The notes under the pieces were generated by a model, which made no database searches, was not told the origin of the DNA, and worked only from the letters and a program-made list of their open reading frames with translations. Of a DNA stretch of 64,000 bases, positions 31,496 to 41,295 are shown piece by piece. The position numbers and the translations under genes were made by a program. The DNA lies in assembly GCF_004349145.1 (NCBI RefSeq), contig NZ_SMFO01000008.1:96449-160448 (forward strand), given 5' to 3'. Each line of letters opens with the position of its first letter. Position 1 is the stretch's first letter. The DNA is from Flavobacterium hiemivividum. GTDB lineage: Bacteria > Bacteroidota > Bacteroidia > Flavobacteriales > Flavobacteriaceae.

Positions 31496-34400
31496 ATGAA
31501 AATTAATAGCCTTTTAGTTATTAGCTCTTTATTTTTTTTCGGTGTTAATTCCTACGGTCAGAAAGCTGACATCTGGCATTATATTGAAAATGAAAATATG
31601 ATCAGTGAGAACAAAGAACCTGGTCGCGCCACATTTACATCCTTTACTTCTGCAGCCGATGCAGCAACTGGAAATGCAAAGTACAAGCAAGTCCTAGACG
31701 GATTGTGGAAATTTAAATATGTTGACTCCCCAAAAGATCGTCCTACCACTTTTATGAATCCTTCAGAGAATCTAAGCGGTTGGGATAATATAAAAGTACC
31801 TTCAAACTGGGAAGTAGAAGGCTATGGTATTCCTATATATGTAAATCATCAATATGAATTTGCCGATTATAAAGCGCCTATCGCAAAAGATATGGAGCTG
31901 GATGGAGTTTATCCAAAATACCCGGGAAAAGTTCCTCACGAAAATAACCCAGTAGGTTCGTACCGTAGAGATTTTGACATCGCCAATGATTGGGATGGAA
32001 AAGAAATTTTTCTACATATTGGTGCAATGAAATCAGGAGGTTTTGTATGGTTAAATGGAGAGTATGTAGGATATTCTCAAGGGAGTAAATTGCCTAGTGA
32101 ATTTGACATTACAAAACACGCTAAGGCTGGAAAAAATACTATTGCTATCCAAATCTTTAGATGGACAGACGGTAGTTATTTAGAGTGTCAAGATTTTTGG
32201 AGAATTAGCGGAATTGAGCGTAGTGTTTATGTATATGCTCAGCCAAAAGTAAGAATCAAAGATTTTGAAGTAGTTTCAACCTTAGATAAAGCCTATGAAA
32301 CTGGTGTTTTTAGTTTAGATGTCGAGCTTAAAAACCATTTGTCTAAAAAGCAAAAATTAAAAGTTGCTTACAGTATCCTTGATGGAAATACAGTATTGCA
32401 AAAAGGAGTTGAGGCAATTTCTATCGAGAAAGACGCCGCTGATAAATTGTCTTTTTCTACTGAAATAAAAAATGTAAAAGCGTGGAGTGCAGAGCATCCT
32501 AATTTATATACTTTAAATATTGATGTTTTAGATTCTAAAGGAAAAGCGATTGAATCGACTACTCGCCAAATTGGTTTTAGAAGTGTCGAAATTAAAAATG
32601 GATTATTATTGGTAAACGGACAACGCATTACTTTAAAAGGAGTAAATGCGCAAGAAACAGATCCAGAAACAGGTCACGTTATGTCAGAAGAGATGATCAT
32701 GAAAGACATTCGTTTATGGAAAGAAAATAATATAAACGCTGTTCGTTTAAGTCATTATCCTCGCGGAAGTAGATTTTATGAATTGTGTGATGAGCATGGT
32801 ATTTATGTAGTTGATGAAGCTAATATTGAATCTCATGGGATGTATTATGGAGACCATTCATTGGCTAAAAAGCCAAGTTGGGAAAATGCACACGTGGACA
32901 GAATGACGCGTATGGTTGCCCGTGATAAGAATCATCCTTCGGTAATTATCTGGTCTATGGGGAACGAAGCTGGAAACGGTGTGAATTTTTATGCAGGTTA
33001 CAAAGCGATTAAAGCCTTAGATAAATCCAAAAGACCTGTTCAATACGAACGTCCTTATAAAGATTATGACGGAAGCAATTATGATATGGATTGGAATACG
33101 GATATAATTGTTCCGCAATATCCATCACCAGCTGCATTTGAAGAAATAGGAAAATCTAAAACAGACAGACCATTTATTCCAAGTGAATATGCGCATGCAA
33201 TGGGGAATAGTACAGGGAATTTCCAAGATTATTGGGATATTATTGAGCAGTATGATAACTTACAAGGTGGATTTATTTGGGACTGGGTAGATCAATCTAT
33301 TTGGAAAACAAATGAAAAAGGAGAGCGTTACTATGCTTACGGAGGAGATTATGGTAAAAACATGCCTTCGGATAATTCGTTCTTGAACAATGGAATTGTT
33401 TTTCCAGACAGATCGCCACAACCGGCACTTTTTGAAGTAAAAAAAGCACATGAGTTTATAAATTTCAAGCAAAAAGGAATCAACGGTCATAATGAATTAA
33501 GAATTTTAGTAGAAAATTTATATGATTTTACAAATCTGAATCAATTTGATTTAATAGCTACAATTAAAGCAGACGGAAAAGTATTAAAGACGGTTCCAGC
33601 TGAAACATTAGATGTAGAAGTTCACACAGGAAAATTAATCCGTGTTGATTTAAAAGGGATTGATTATAAAAAGAATACGGAGTATTTTGTTGAGGTTTCA
33701 GCAGTTACTAAAAAAGACTGGGGAATTTTACCAAAAGGATTTGAAGTTGCTCATGAACAAATAAAAATTGACAGATTGCATGTTGAAGAACAAACAGCTG
33801 TAGCGCAAGGAGCTTCATTAAAAGTAAAAAATACTGATAAAGGTGTTGTTGTTTACAACGATGTTGTTAGCTTAGAATTTAATAAAAAAGAAGGTCGTAT
33901 TACTTCTTATGTATTCAAAGGGAATGAATTGCTGAAAGACGGAAAAGGACCTAAACCTAATTTCTGGAGAGCGGTGACTGATAATGATTCTGGAAGCAGA
34001 ATGTATGCAAACAATATTGAATGGAAAAAAGCTTCATTATTTTCTGAGGTGGAAAGCATGTCAACTAAAAAAGTAGCAGACAACTTGATCGAATTGAATG
34101 TAACTTATGAGTTGCCAGGTGTAAACACTAAGTTTCACAGTACCTATCAAATTGATGGAAACGGAATTGTAAAAGTGGAGAATCTTCTTGATAAAACCGC
34201 TTATAAAGCTGATTTGCCAAGACTAGGAATGCGTATGCAATTACCACAACAATATAGTAAGATGACTTATTTTGGTCGTGGTCCATGGGAAAACTACTCT
34301 GATAGATATCATTCTGCTTTCTTAGATTTATATGAGTCTAGTGTAAGTGATCAATACGTTCCTTACATCCGTCCACAAGAAAACGGTTATAAAACAAATG

Positions 34401-34837
34401 TAAGATGGGTAGCTTTAGCTGATGAAAAAGACAACGGTCTTTTAGTTGTTGCCGATAATGTAAAGAAAGGTTTAGGGATCAGTGCCTTGCATATGACCAT
34501 GGAAGACTTTGATACGGCTGATGGTTTAGATTATGGAAATAAAGCTAAAATTGAAACTAAATATAGAATTGACGGAGTTCCTGTAATTAACGCGAGCAAG
34601 CACACGATCGATATCAAAGAACGTGATTTAGTGGAGCTAAATATTGATCTTGGACAAAGAGGTGTAGCTGGAGACGATAGTTGGGGATCTACGCCACAGG
34701 ATAAATACAAGATTAAGGGAGATGTGGCACAAGGCTATTCCTTCTACTTGATTCCTTTCGAAAAAGGAACTAAAGAATCTATGTTAAAATTATCAAAAGA
34801 GTATGCTAATTCAAAAGTAAAAACAGCTACCAAATAA
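31496..34837 (+). CDS. GH2 beta-galactosidase (LacZ-like)
   Basis: This 1113-residue secreted enzyme (signal ends NSYGQ) has the five-domain LacZ layout. A jelly-roll domain lies at about residues 60-235 (GSYRRDFDI, MKSGGFVWLNGEYVGYSQGSKLPSEFDIT), an Ig-like domain at 240-340, a TIM barrel at 345-640, a second Ig-like domain, and a C-terminal beta-sandwich at 790-1090 (YFGRGPWENYSDR). The acid/base is E491 in SMGNEAGNG and the nucleophile is E564 in PSEYAHAMGNS. It would release beta-linked galactose from the PUL substrate. It has its own operator-promoter and terminator, so it is a separate unit. Confidence 0.95.
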   Translation: MKINSLLVISSLFFFGVNSYGQKADIWHYIENENMISENKEPGRATFTSFTSAADAATGNAKYKQVLDGLWKFKYVDSPKDRPTTFMNPSENLSGWDNIKVPSNWEVEGYGIPIYVNHQYEFADYKAPIAKDMELDGVYPKYPGKVPHENNPVGSYRRDFDIANDWDGKEIFLHIGAMKSGGFVWLNGEYVGYSQGSKLPSEFDITKHAKAGKNTIAIQIFRWTDGSYLECQDFWRISGIERSVYVYAQPKVRIKDFEVVSTLDKAYETGVFSLDVELKNHLSKKQKLKVAYSILDGNTVLQKGVEAISIEKDAADKLSFSTEIKNVKAWSAEHPNLYTLNIDVLDSKGKAIESTTRQIGFRSVEIKNGLLLVNGQRITLKGVNAQETDPETGHVMSEEMIMKDIRLWKENNINAVRLSHYPRGSRFYELCDEHGIYVVDEANIESHGMYYGDHSLAKKPSWENAHVDRMTRMVARDKNHPSVIIWSMGNEAGNGVNFYAGYKAIKALDKSKRPVQYERPYKDYDGSNYDMDWNTDIIVPQYPSPAAFEEIGKSKTDRPFIPSEYAHAMGNSTGNFQDYWDIIEQYDNLQGGFIWDWVDQSIWKTNEKGERYYAYGGDYGKNMPSDNSFLNNGIVFPDRSPQPALFEVKKAHEFINFKQKGINGHNELRILVENLYDFTNLNQFDLIATIKADGKVLKTVPAETLDVEVHTGKLIRVDLKGIDYKKNTEYFVEVSAVTKKDWGILPKGFEVAHEQIKIDRLHVEEQTAVAQGASLKVKNTDKGVVVYNDVVSLEFNKKEGRITSYVFKGNELLKDGKGPKPNFWRAVTDNDSGSRMYANNIEWKKASLFSEVESMSTKKVADNLIELNVTYELPGVNTKFHSTYQIDGNGIVKVENLLDKTAYKADLPRLGMRMQLPQQYSKMTYFGRGPWENYSDRYHSAFLDLYESSVSDQYVPYIRPQENGYKTNVRWVALADEKDNGLLVVADNVKKGLGISALHMTMEDFDTADGLDYGNKAKIETKYRIDGVPVINASKHTIDIKERDLVELNIDLGQRGVAGDDSWGSTPQDKYKIKGDVAQGYSFYLIPFEKGTKESMLKLSKEYANSKVKTATK

Positions 34838-34906
34838 CAGCAGGGTTTTGTAAATAGAATTCACGATAACCTTGTATTATAGGTATTTATGAATTTAAAA
34901 TTAAAG

Positions 34907-34946
34907 AAAGAGTAATGAGGTTTTAAATCCTTATTACTCTTTTTTC
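34907..34946 (+). terminator. Rho-independent terminator of the GH2 gene
   Basis: AAGAGTAATGAGG (34908-34920) pairs with CCTTATTACTCTT around an AT-rich loop, followed by six T residues. Confidence 0.85.
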
Positions 34947-34960
34947 TTGTTAAAAATACA

Positions 34961-34977
34961 ACTGGTAGGTAGTGAGT
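34961..34977 (+). promoter_or_regulatory. Orphan copy of the PUL operator
   Basis: ACTGGTAGGTAGTGAGT matches the first half site perfectly and the second partly. No TAnnTTTG box is found 38 bp downstream (34999-35006 reads TAAAGAAA), so this copy may be a relic or a distal binding site. Confidence 0.55.
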
Positions 34978-35292
34978 GATATTTACTTTTAGTTTTTTTA
35001 AAGAAATATAAATGGTTTAGTTTTCGGTTGATATATACATAGGTTTTTTCCTAATTTCAAATATGAGTGCGTTTTAAATATAGAATGTTTTTAACATAAT
35101 ATTATACTTAATGACAACTTAACTCATTTGGACGACTAAAATTAATCGACAAACGGCGTTAAGTGGATTTTGTTTTTTCGACTTTTAATAAACAAATACA
35201 TGTAGGAATCTCCAATTGTTTCGTAAGGTTTATTTTTTTAATAGTAAATGAAATAGCATTCCGAATTGACTTTTTTGACTAGCCGTTTAGAA

Positions 35293-35338
35293 ACTGGTGG
35301 GTAGTGGTCTTTTTCATAAATAATCTATTCTATTTTTG
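35293..35338 (+). promoter_or_regulatory. PUL operator-promoter module 3 (susC-susD)
   Basis: ACTGGTGGGTAGTGGT (35293-35308) is followed by TATTTTTG (35331-35338) at the same 38-bp offset as in the other modules. Confidence 0.8.
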
Positions 35339-35700
35339 ACAGTAGCTTCTATTTTCATTAAATAACTAATTCAGCCAAATAAATGAAAACTATTTTATTT
35401 CGAACAGTACTTTATTTATAAATCGTTTTACTAAATCGATTGAGTTGAAAAAAAGTACAATAAACCTGCCAATAGCTAAAAGAGCTACGCTTTCGAATAA
35501 CCCAATAGTGTAACTAAACATGATACCAATATAATTAATAACCAAACCACTAAAAATGATGAAAGGAAAAACGAATTAGTAAACAATTGCAAGAAAAAAG
35601 GAGAGGTGATTTTGAATCGCTTATTCTAAAGAAAGTTGTTATTGCAAAGATGTAATAGCTCAATTTTATTTAGTCACGAACTAACAAAAAAAATTAAAGT

Positions 35701-38700
35701 ATGGTTAAAAATAATAACACTAATACGATTTTTAAAATAAAGAAAATTGTATTTGTTCAGCTGGTACTAGGAACCTTTATGGTTAGTACAGCATACGCTG
35801 AGAATAGTAATAGAGGAGCACTTTTAGAAGGATCTACTTCTTCTACGATTGAAAACACCAGTGGCGTTGCTTTTGAAAAGATTACTGGTCAAGTAGTTGA
35901 TGAGCAGGGAATTTCTCTTCCTGGAGTTAACGTATTTAAGAAAGGGAGTAAAACAGGAGTTTCTACTGATTTAGACGGTAATTTTACGATTAACGCTGAA
36001 AAGGGAGAAGTTTTGGTTTTTTCTTATTTAGGATTCCTAAACCAAGAAATACAAATTAAAGATAAGAAGGTATTAAAGATTGTCTTGAAATCTGAGGCTC
36101 AGCAAATGAGCGAAGTAGTAATCGTTGGTTATGGTTCTCAGAAAAAGACGAACTTAACCGGATCAGTTACTCAAATAGATGCAAAAGTTTTAAAAGACAG
36201 ACCAATCACAAGATTATCTCAAGGATTACAAGGAGCAGTGGGTGGTTTGAACATTACTAGTAATGGTGGAGGGCCTAACGCTACCCAGTCAATAAATATT
36301 CGTGGGTTTACAGGATTAGGTTCTGCTGGATCGCCATTAATTGTTATTGATGGAATTCAAGGAGGTGATATCAACTCCATTAATGCTAATGATGTTGAAA
36401 GTGTTTCCGTTATAAAAGATGCTGCAGCCTCAGCTGTTTATGGATCAAGTGCGCCTTATGGAGTGATCTTGATTAAAACGAAGCAAGGAAAAAAAGGGCA
36501 AGCTGTTTCTATAACGTACAACAACAACTTCACCTTTGACACTCCAATTGGACTTCCAACAATGTTGAATTCGTTAAAATTCGCAGAAATATATAATCAA
36601 TCTCTTGCAAATGGAGGAGGAAACCCTTTTTTCAACCAGGATGCAATTGATAGAATGACAGCGTATCAAAATGGAACTCTTGCAACAGAAACAGTAGCGA
36701 ACTCCACAGGTGATTCTTATAAAGCATGGGGCGGTGCAAATGCCAATAATGATTGGTATAAAATTTATTTCAAAGATGTATCATTGAGTCAGCAACACAA
36801 TATTGGCGTAAGTGGAGCATCTGAGAATTCAAATTACTATGTAGGTTTAGGTTATAATAAAAAAGAAGGAATGTATCGCTATGGTGAAGATAACTACAAA
36901 CGTTATAATCTTCGTACAAACCTTTCAAGTAATCTTACAGATTGGCTTACTTTCAATTTTAGAGGTGCTTTTTCTCAAGATGTGTATGATACACCAAACA
37001 CTTATGGAGGTAAAACGGGTGGGAATTATATGCACCAAATAGGTAGAAAGCATCCAAATTTAGCGTTGTATAATCCTGACGGAGCAATTTCTGACGAGAG
37101 TGATATTTTGTTGATGAAAGAAGGTGGAAGAAATATAGTAACAAACGACAAGCCGATATTTACAGGTGAGTTTGTAACTAAATTTACTAAAAACTGGAGT
37201 GGAACTGTTAACTATACTTTTGATGGTGTATTTAACAATGAAACGAATCATACTAAGATCCTTTATACGGCATTGCCAAGCGGTACATTAGCTGAAGTAG
37301 GAGGAACTGCTCCAAATAGATTTTCAAGATACTTTTCTAAATACCAAAAAAATATCATCAATGCATTTACTAATTATGACTTAGATCTTAAAAAGCATCA
37401 GTTTAAATTTTTAGGAGGTTATGTTCAGGAATTAACCACGTTTTCTTCTTTGTTTGGTGCTAATAATAATTTGTATTCTGATAAGATTCCGTCTATCTCA
37501 ACTTCATATGGAACCACTCCTTCTGTATCTGACAATGCTTATAAATTAGCCATTCAAGGATATTTTGGAAGAATAAATTACTCTTATGATGATAAATACT
37601 TGCTTGAGATTACGGGGCGTTATGATGGTAGTTCTCGTTTCTTAAAAGATGTAAGATGGAAAGCATATCCCGGAGTTTCTGTAGGTTGGAACGTAAACAA
37701 AGAAAATTTCTGGAAAGATGGAATCGCTGATGTCGTGAACACACTTAAATTTAGAGCTTCTTATGGTTCATTGGGTGCTCAAGATCCTAATCTTTTAGGG
37801 AATTATCCTTTTTACCCAAGTTTAGGAACGGTTTCTCCTACATCAAGTAACTGGTTTTTTGGTGCAAATAGAGAACCTTACGTAAACACTCCAGGATTAG
37901 TAGATCCTACGTTAACATGGGTTACAGCTACTACAAGAAACTTTGGTATTGATGCTTCATTTTTGAACAGAAGATTGACAGCGATTTTTGACATGTACAC
38001 TAGAAAAATGGATGACTACATAGGTCCTGCTCAACAATTGCCTGGCGTTTTAGGAATTAATGCACCTCAAACAAACAGTACTGCTTTGGAAACAAAAGGA
38101 TTTGAATTGACATTAGCTTGGAATGACCACATAGGGGATTTTAAATATGGTGTGCGAGGAGTTCTAAGTGACTATAAAGGACGTGTTACTAAATATCCTA
38201 ACCCTAATAAGTTATTGAACACATGGTATGAAGGACAAGAGATGGGTGAGATATGGGGATTTGTAACGGATCGTTATTTTACTGAAGCAGATGATTTAGC
38301 AAACGTAAAACAATTCAACTTGTCTAATTGGTCTGCGGGAGATATCAAGTATGTTGATTTAAATGGTGATGGAAATATTGATTGGGGTAATTCTACTGTA
38401 GATAATCCTGGTGACAGAAAAGTAATTGGGAATTCTACACCTAGGTACAGTTATAGTTTATTTATGGATGGTAGCTGGAAAGGATTTGATTATAGCATCT
38501 TTATTCAAGGTGTGGGTAAAAGAGATTACTATACTACTAGTAATATGTATTTCGGTATTGTTGGAAGTGAATGGCAAAGCTCTTTGTTCACAGAACATCT
38601 TGACAGATGGTCACCTGAGAATCCTAATGGATTTTTCCCAAAATCATATATTGGTGGAGGTAATAACTGGAAGAATACAGAGGCTCAAACTAAATATTTG

Positions 38701-38934
38701 ATAAACGCTGCTTACCTGCGCATCAAGAATGTACAAGTTGGGTATACCCTTCCTAATACTATTTCGAATCAAGTAAAAGTTCAAAAGCTACGTTTTTACA
38801 TCAGTGTTGATAACTTAGGAACATTCACTAAGATGAATGATCACTCTGTGTTAGATCCTGAGAACACATTCTCTGATGCTAAAAATTATCCTTTACAGAG
38901 AAGTTTTTCTCTAGGTGCTAACATCACTTTGTAA
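35701..38934 (+). CDS. SusC-like TonB-dependent outer membrane transporter
   Basis: This 1077-residue protein begins with a signal peptide (about residues 1-33) and a carboxypeptidase-like regulatory domain (about 60-140: ITGQVVDEQGISLPGVNVFKKG, GVSTDLDGNFTINA). The TonB box region EVVIVGYGSQKKTNLTGSVTQI and plug domain (about 150-260) follow, then a 22-strand barrel to the C-terminal LGANITL. It imports oligosaccharides across the outer membrane with energy from TonB, in complex with the SusD-like lipoprotein encoded 30 bp downstream. It has no N-terminal DUF4880/anti-sigma interaction domain, so regulation by an ECF sigma pair is unlikely. Confidence 0.96.
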   Translation: MVKNNNTNTIFKIKKIVFVQLVLGTFMVSTAYAENSNRGALLEGSTSSTIENTSGVAFEKITGQVVDEQGISLPGVNVFKKGSKTGVSTDLDGNFTINAEKGEVLVFSYLGFLNQEIQIKDKKVLKIVLKSEAQQMSEVVIVGYGSQKKTNLTGSVTQIDAKVLKDRPITRLSQGLQGAVGGLNITSNGGGPNATQSINIRGFTGLGSAGSPLIVIDGIQGGDINSINANDVESVSVIKDAAASAVYGSSAPYGVILIKTKQGKKGQAVSITYNNNFTFDTPIGLPTMLNSLKFAEIYNQSLANGGGNPFFNQDAIDRMTAYQNGTLATETVANSTGDSYKAWGGANANNDWYKIYFKDVSLSQQHNIGVSGASENSNYYVGLGYNKKEGMYRYGEDNYKRYNLRTNLSSNLTDWLTFNFRGAFSQDVYDTPNTYGGKTGGNYMHQIGRKHPNLALYNPDGAISDESDILLMKEGGRNIVTNDKPIFTGEFVTKFTKNWSGTVNYTFDGVFNNETNHTKILYTALPSGTLAEVGGTAPNRFSRYFSKYQKNIINAFTNYDLDLKKHQFKFLGGYVQELTTFSSLFGANNNLYSDKIPSISTSYGTTPSVSDNAYKLAIQGYFGRINYSYDDKYLLEITGRYDGSSRFLKDVRWKAYPGVSVGWNVNKENFWKDGIADVVNTLKFRASYGSLGAQDPNLLGNYPFYPSLGTVSPTSSNWFFGANREPYVNTPGLVDPTLTWVTATTRNFGIDASFLNRRLTAIFDMYTRKMDDYIGPAQQLPGVLGINAPQTNSTALETKGFELTLAWNDHIGDFKYGVRGVLSDYKGRVTKYPNPNKLLNTWYEGQEMGEIWGFVTDRYFTEADDLANVKQFNLSNWSAGDIKYVDLNGDGNIDWGNSTVDNPGDRKVIGNSTPRYSYSLFMDGSWKGFDYSIFIQGVGKRDYYTTSNMYFGIVGSEWQSSLFTEHLDRWSPENPNGFFPKSYIGGGNNWKNTEAQTKYLINAAYLRIKNVQVGYTLPNTISNQVKVQKLRFYISVDNLGTFTKMNDHSVLDPENTFSDAKNYPLQRSFSLGANITL

Positions 38935-38964
38935 AGACAATAATAATTCTAAAATTATAATAAT

Positions 38965-40728
38965 ATGAAAATTATAAAATATTTCAGTGTAGGACTAGTT
39001 TGTCTTTTGGCACTTAATTCCTGCGAAAGTGACTTCTTGGAGCGTTCTCCAGAGGTGAATATTAGTGATGGTGAATTTTGGAAATCTAAAAATGACCTAA
39101 AATTATACACCAATAATTTTTACAATAACTTCCTTCCTTCTTACCAAGGATATTTCACTCAAGGAATTTACGGCCTAGATTCAGATGAAGGAACAGATAA
39201 CATGGTTCATCTTAATTTTAACGGAAATATTCTTAACGGGGAGCGCATTGTACCTTCTTCTGGTGGTGGATGGAGTATAACTGAGTGGGGAAGAATTAGA
39301 AACGTAAACTACTTTCTACAAAATTATACTAAGAGTACTGAGAACTTCGAAGTAATTAAAGAACATGTAGGAGAAGCTCATTATTTTAGAGCGCTATTGT
39401 ATTTTGATTTATTGAAAAAATTCGGGGATTTACCTTGGATTGATAAAGCTTTAACTCCTAGTGACGCTGATTTATTGAAAGCTCCAAGAGTATCAAGAGC
39501 AATAATTGCTGATAATATATTAGCAGATCTTGATAAAGCAACTCTTTACTTACCTACCAAAGCTGCTTCATCAAGCAACCGCGTTTATAGGGAAGTTGCT
39601 ATGGCATTACAAGCTAGAATTGCTTTGTATGAAGGGACTTGGGAAAAGTACCATGCAGGCACTCCTTTTGGGGTAGCTGGTTCTAATGGAGACAAATACC
39701 TAACGAAAGCTGCGACAGTGTCTAAAGCGATCATTGATTCAGGAATTTTTGACTTAGATAATAAAGCTACAGGAAGCAATAGAGGATATTGGTCACTTTT
39801 TAATCAGTCGAACTACTCAAATAGTAGAGAAGTGATTTTTTGGAGAAGATATGATGTAGCTTCTAATTTTACTAATCGTTGGGCTGAATATGGAGCTCGT
39901 GGTAATGGTAAGGGATTTACAAAAAGTTTAGTTGACGATTATTTATGTATTGATGGTAAGCCCATCAGTTCTAGTTCACTTTATCAAGGGGATGAAACTT
40001 TAATTGATATTGTTACAAATAGAGATCCAAGGTTAAAACAATCGATTCATGTAAATGATGGAGCGCATCCAATCACTAATAATCGTCCTTCAGGTTTAGC
40101 CGATCTTTTATTTACAAATCCAATAGTAGATCAAGCTACAGAAGACAACTGTTCTACAGGTTTTCAAAGATTTAAAGGAACGGAACCTAACTATGCAAAG
40201 CAATTAAATGGTATGGGCGATGCGGGACTTATTTTCTTTAGATATGCTGAAGTATTATTGAATTATGCTGAAGCAAAAGCTGAACTAGGAACAATTACTC
40301 AAGGTGATCTTGATATCTCAATTAATCAATTGAGAGCAAGAGTTCAAATGCCAAATTTAGTAATGGGACTAATAGTAAGTGACCCAAACTGGGCTTTCCC
40401 TACTTTATCACCAGTTATTAATGAAGTAAGAAGAGAAAGACGTATCGAGTTAGCTGTTGAAGGTTTCCGTCATGATGACATATGGAGATGGGCTGCTGCA
40501 GATGAGTTGATCATTGGTAAAAAACCATTAGGTGCTAAAAAAGCACAATGGGCAAATGTGCCAGGAATTAACCTTTACAACACAAATGCTGAAGGTTATG
40601 TTGAGCCCTACAAAAATGTTGGTGCAATGGCAACTGGATATAAATTTAAAGCAGATAGAGATTATTTATTGCCTATCCCTTTAAATCAAATTACATTAGC
40701 TGGATATAAACAAAATCCAAACTGGTAG
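38965..40728 (+). CDS. SusD/RagB-like glycan-binding lipoprotein
   Basis: This 587-residue surface lipoprotein has the lipobox ALNSCES (Cys19). The N-terminal SusD domain (DFLERSPEVNISDGEFWKSKNDLKLYTNNFYN) and tetratricopeptide-like helices are followed by the C-terminal RagB region (VINEVRRERRIELAVEGFRHDDIWRWAAADELI at about 490-525, and YLLPIPLNQITLAGYKQNPNW at the end), all typical. It captures the oligosaccharide and closes over the SusC barrel. Same operon as susC; a strong terminator follows. Confidence 0.95.
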   Translation: MKIIKYFSVGLVCLLALNSCESDFLERSPEVNISDGEFWKSKNDLKLYTNNFYNNFLPSYQGYFTQGIYGLDSDEGTDNMVHLNFNGNILNGERIVPSSGGGWSITEWGRIRNVNYFLQNYTKSTENFEVIKEHVGEAHYFRALLYFDLLKKFGDLPWIDKALTPSDADLLKAPRVSRAIIADNILADLDKATLYLPTKAASSSNRVYREVAMALQARIALYEGTWEKYHAGTPFGVAGSNGDKYLTKAATVSKAIIDSGIFDLDNKATGSNRGYWSLFNQSNYSNSREVIFWRRYDVASNFTNRWAEYGARGNGKGFTKSLVDDYLCIDGKPISSSSLYQGDETLIDIVTNRDPRLKQSIHVNDGAHPITNNRPSGLADLLFTNPIVDQATEDNCSTGFQRFKGTEPNYAKQLNGMGDAGLIFFRYAEVLLNYAEAKAELGTITQGDLDISINQLRARVQMPNLVMGLIVSDPNWAFPTLSPVINEVRRERRIELAVEGFRHDDIWRWAAADELIIGKKPLGAKKAQWANVPGINLYNTNAEGYVEPYKNVGAMATGYKFKADRDYLLPIPLNQITLAGYKQNPNW

Positions 40729-40752
40729 TATAACTAGTATCATTAAAGGAAT

Positions 40753-40792
40753 TTGCCCAAGGATATATAAAATATCCCTGGGCATTTTTTTT
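40753..40792 (+). terminator. Rho-independent terminator of susCD
   Basis: TTGCCCAAGGATAT pairs with ATATCCCTGGGCA over a short loop and ends in eight T residues. Confidence 0.9.
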
Positions 40793-40978
40793 GCTTTTAT
40801 TTTCGAAATAGAATTAGGCTGTAATTTTTGGTATATAGAATACCGCGATTTTTTTAGAATGTCGATGTAATATGAAAATGGTTTAATTCAGTTGGACTAT
40901 TTTGAATATACAATTGGTCTTTTGAAAATTTTAAATTCTCTGTAAATTGCACTAATTTTTATACATAACAATAAAAAA

Positions 40979-41024
40979 ACTGGTAGGTACTGGTGTTTAT
41001 TTTTAAAAAACTGTTATATTTTTG
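40979..41024 (+). promoter_or_regulatory. PUL operator-promoter module 4 (sulfatase/GH operon)
   Basis: ACTGGTAGGTACTGGTG (40979-40995) is identical to module 2, and TATTTTTG (41017-41024) starts 38 bp downstream of the operator start. Confidence 0.82.
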
Positions 41025-41295
41025 GAATTCAGTTTTTTTAATTGCATTTGATCCCCAATATATTTTTTAATTTCTAAAGTAGGCGTTTTGAGCTAATTGG
41101 AATTAATAAGGATGAAATAATAGAATTAAAGAAATCGTAATACAATATAATAACAGAGGATAATTTTACAATGGTTGAGTTAGTTTGAAAATTGGGGGGA
41201 ATATTTATTTTCTCCCTTTTTCTTTTGTAAAAGAGTCATTTATTTTAATAGCTATATAAAGAATAGAAAAATAATTTTAAAAGATAAATCTAGAG

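Larger units (their letters stand above)
34838..35700. other. Long intergenic region between GH2 and susC
   Basis: The 863 bp hold the GH2 terminator, an orphan operator at 34961, the susC operator-promoter at 35293-35338 and a leader of about 360 nt. No ORF with coding character is seen on either strand. Confidence 0.6.
40729..41295. other. Intergenic region between susD and the sulfatase operon
   Basis: It contains the susCD terminator, the fourth operator-promoter module at 40979-41024 and a leader of about 265 nt. No gene is seen. Confidence 0.6.
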
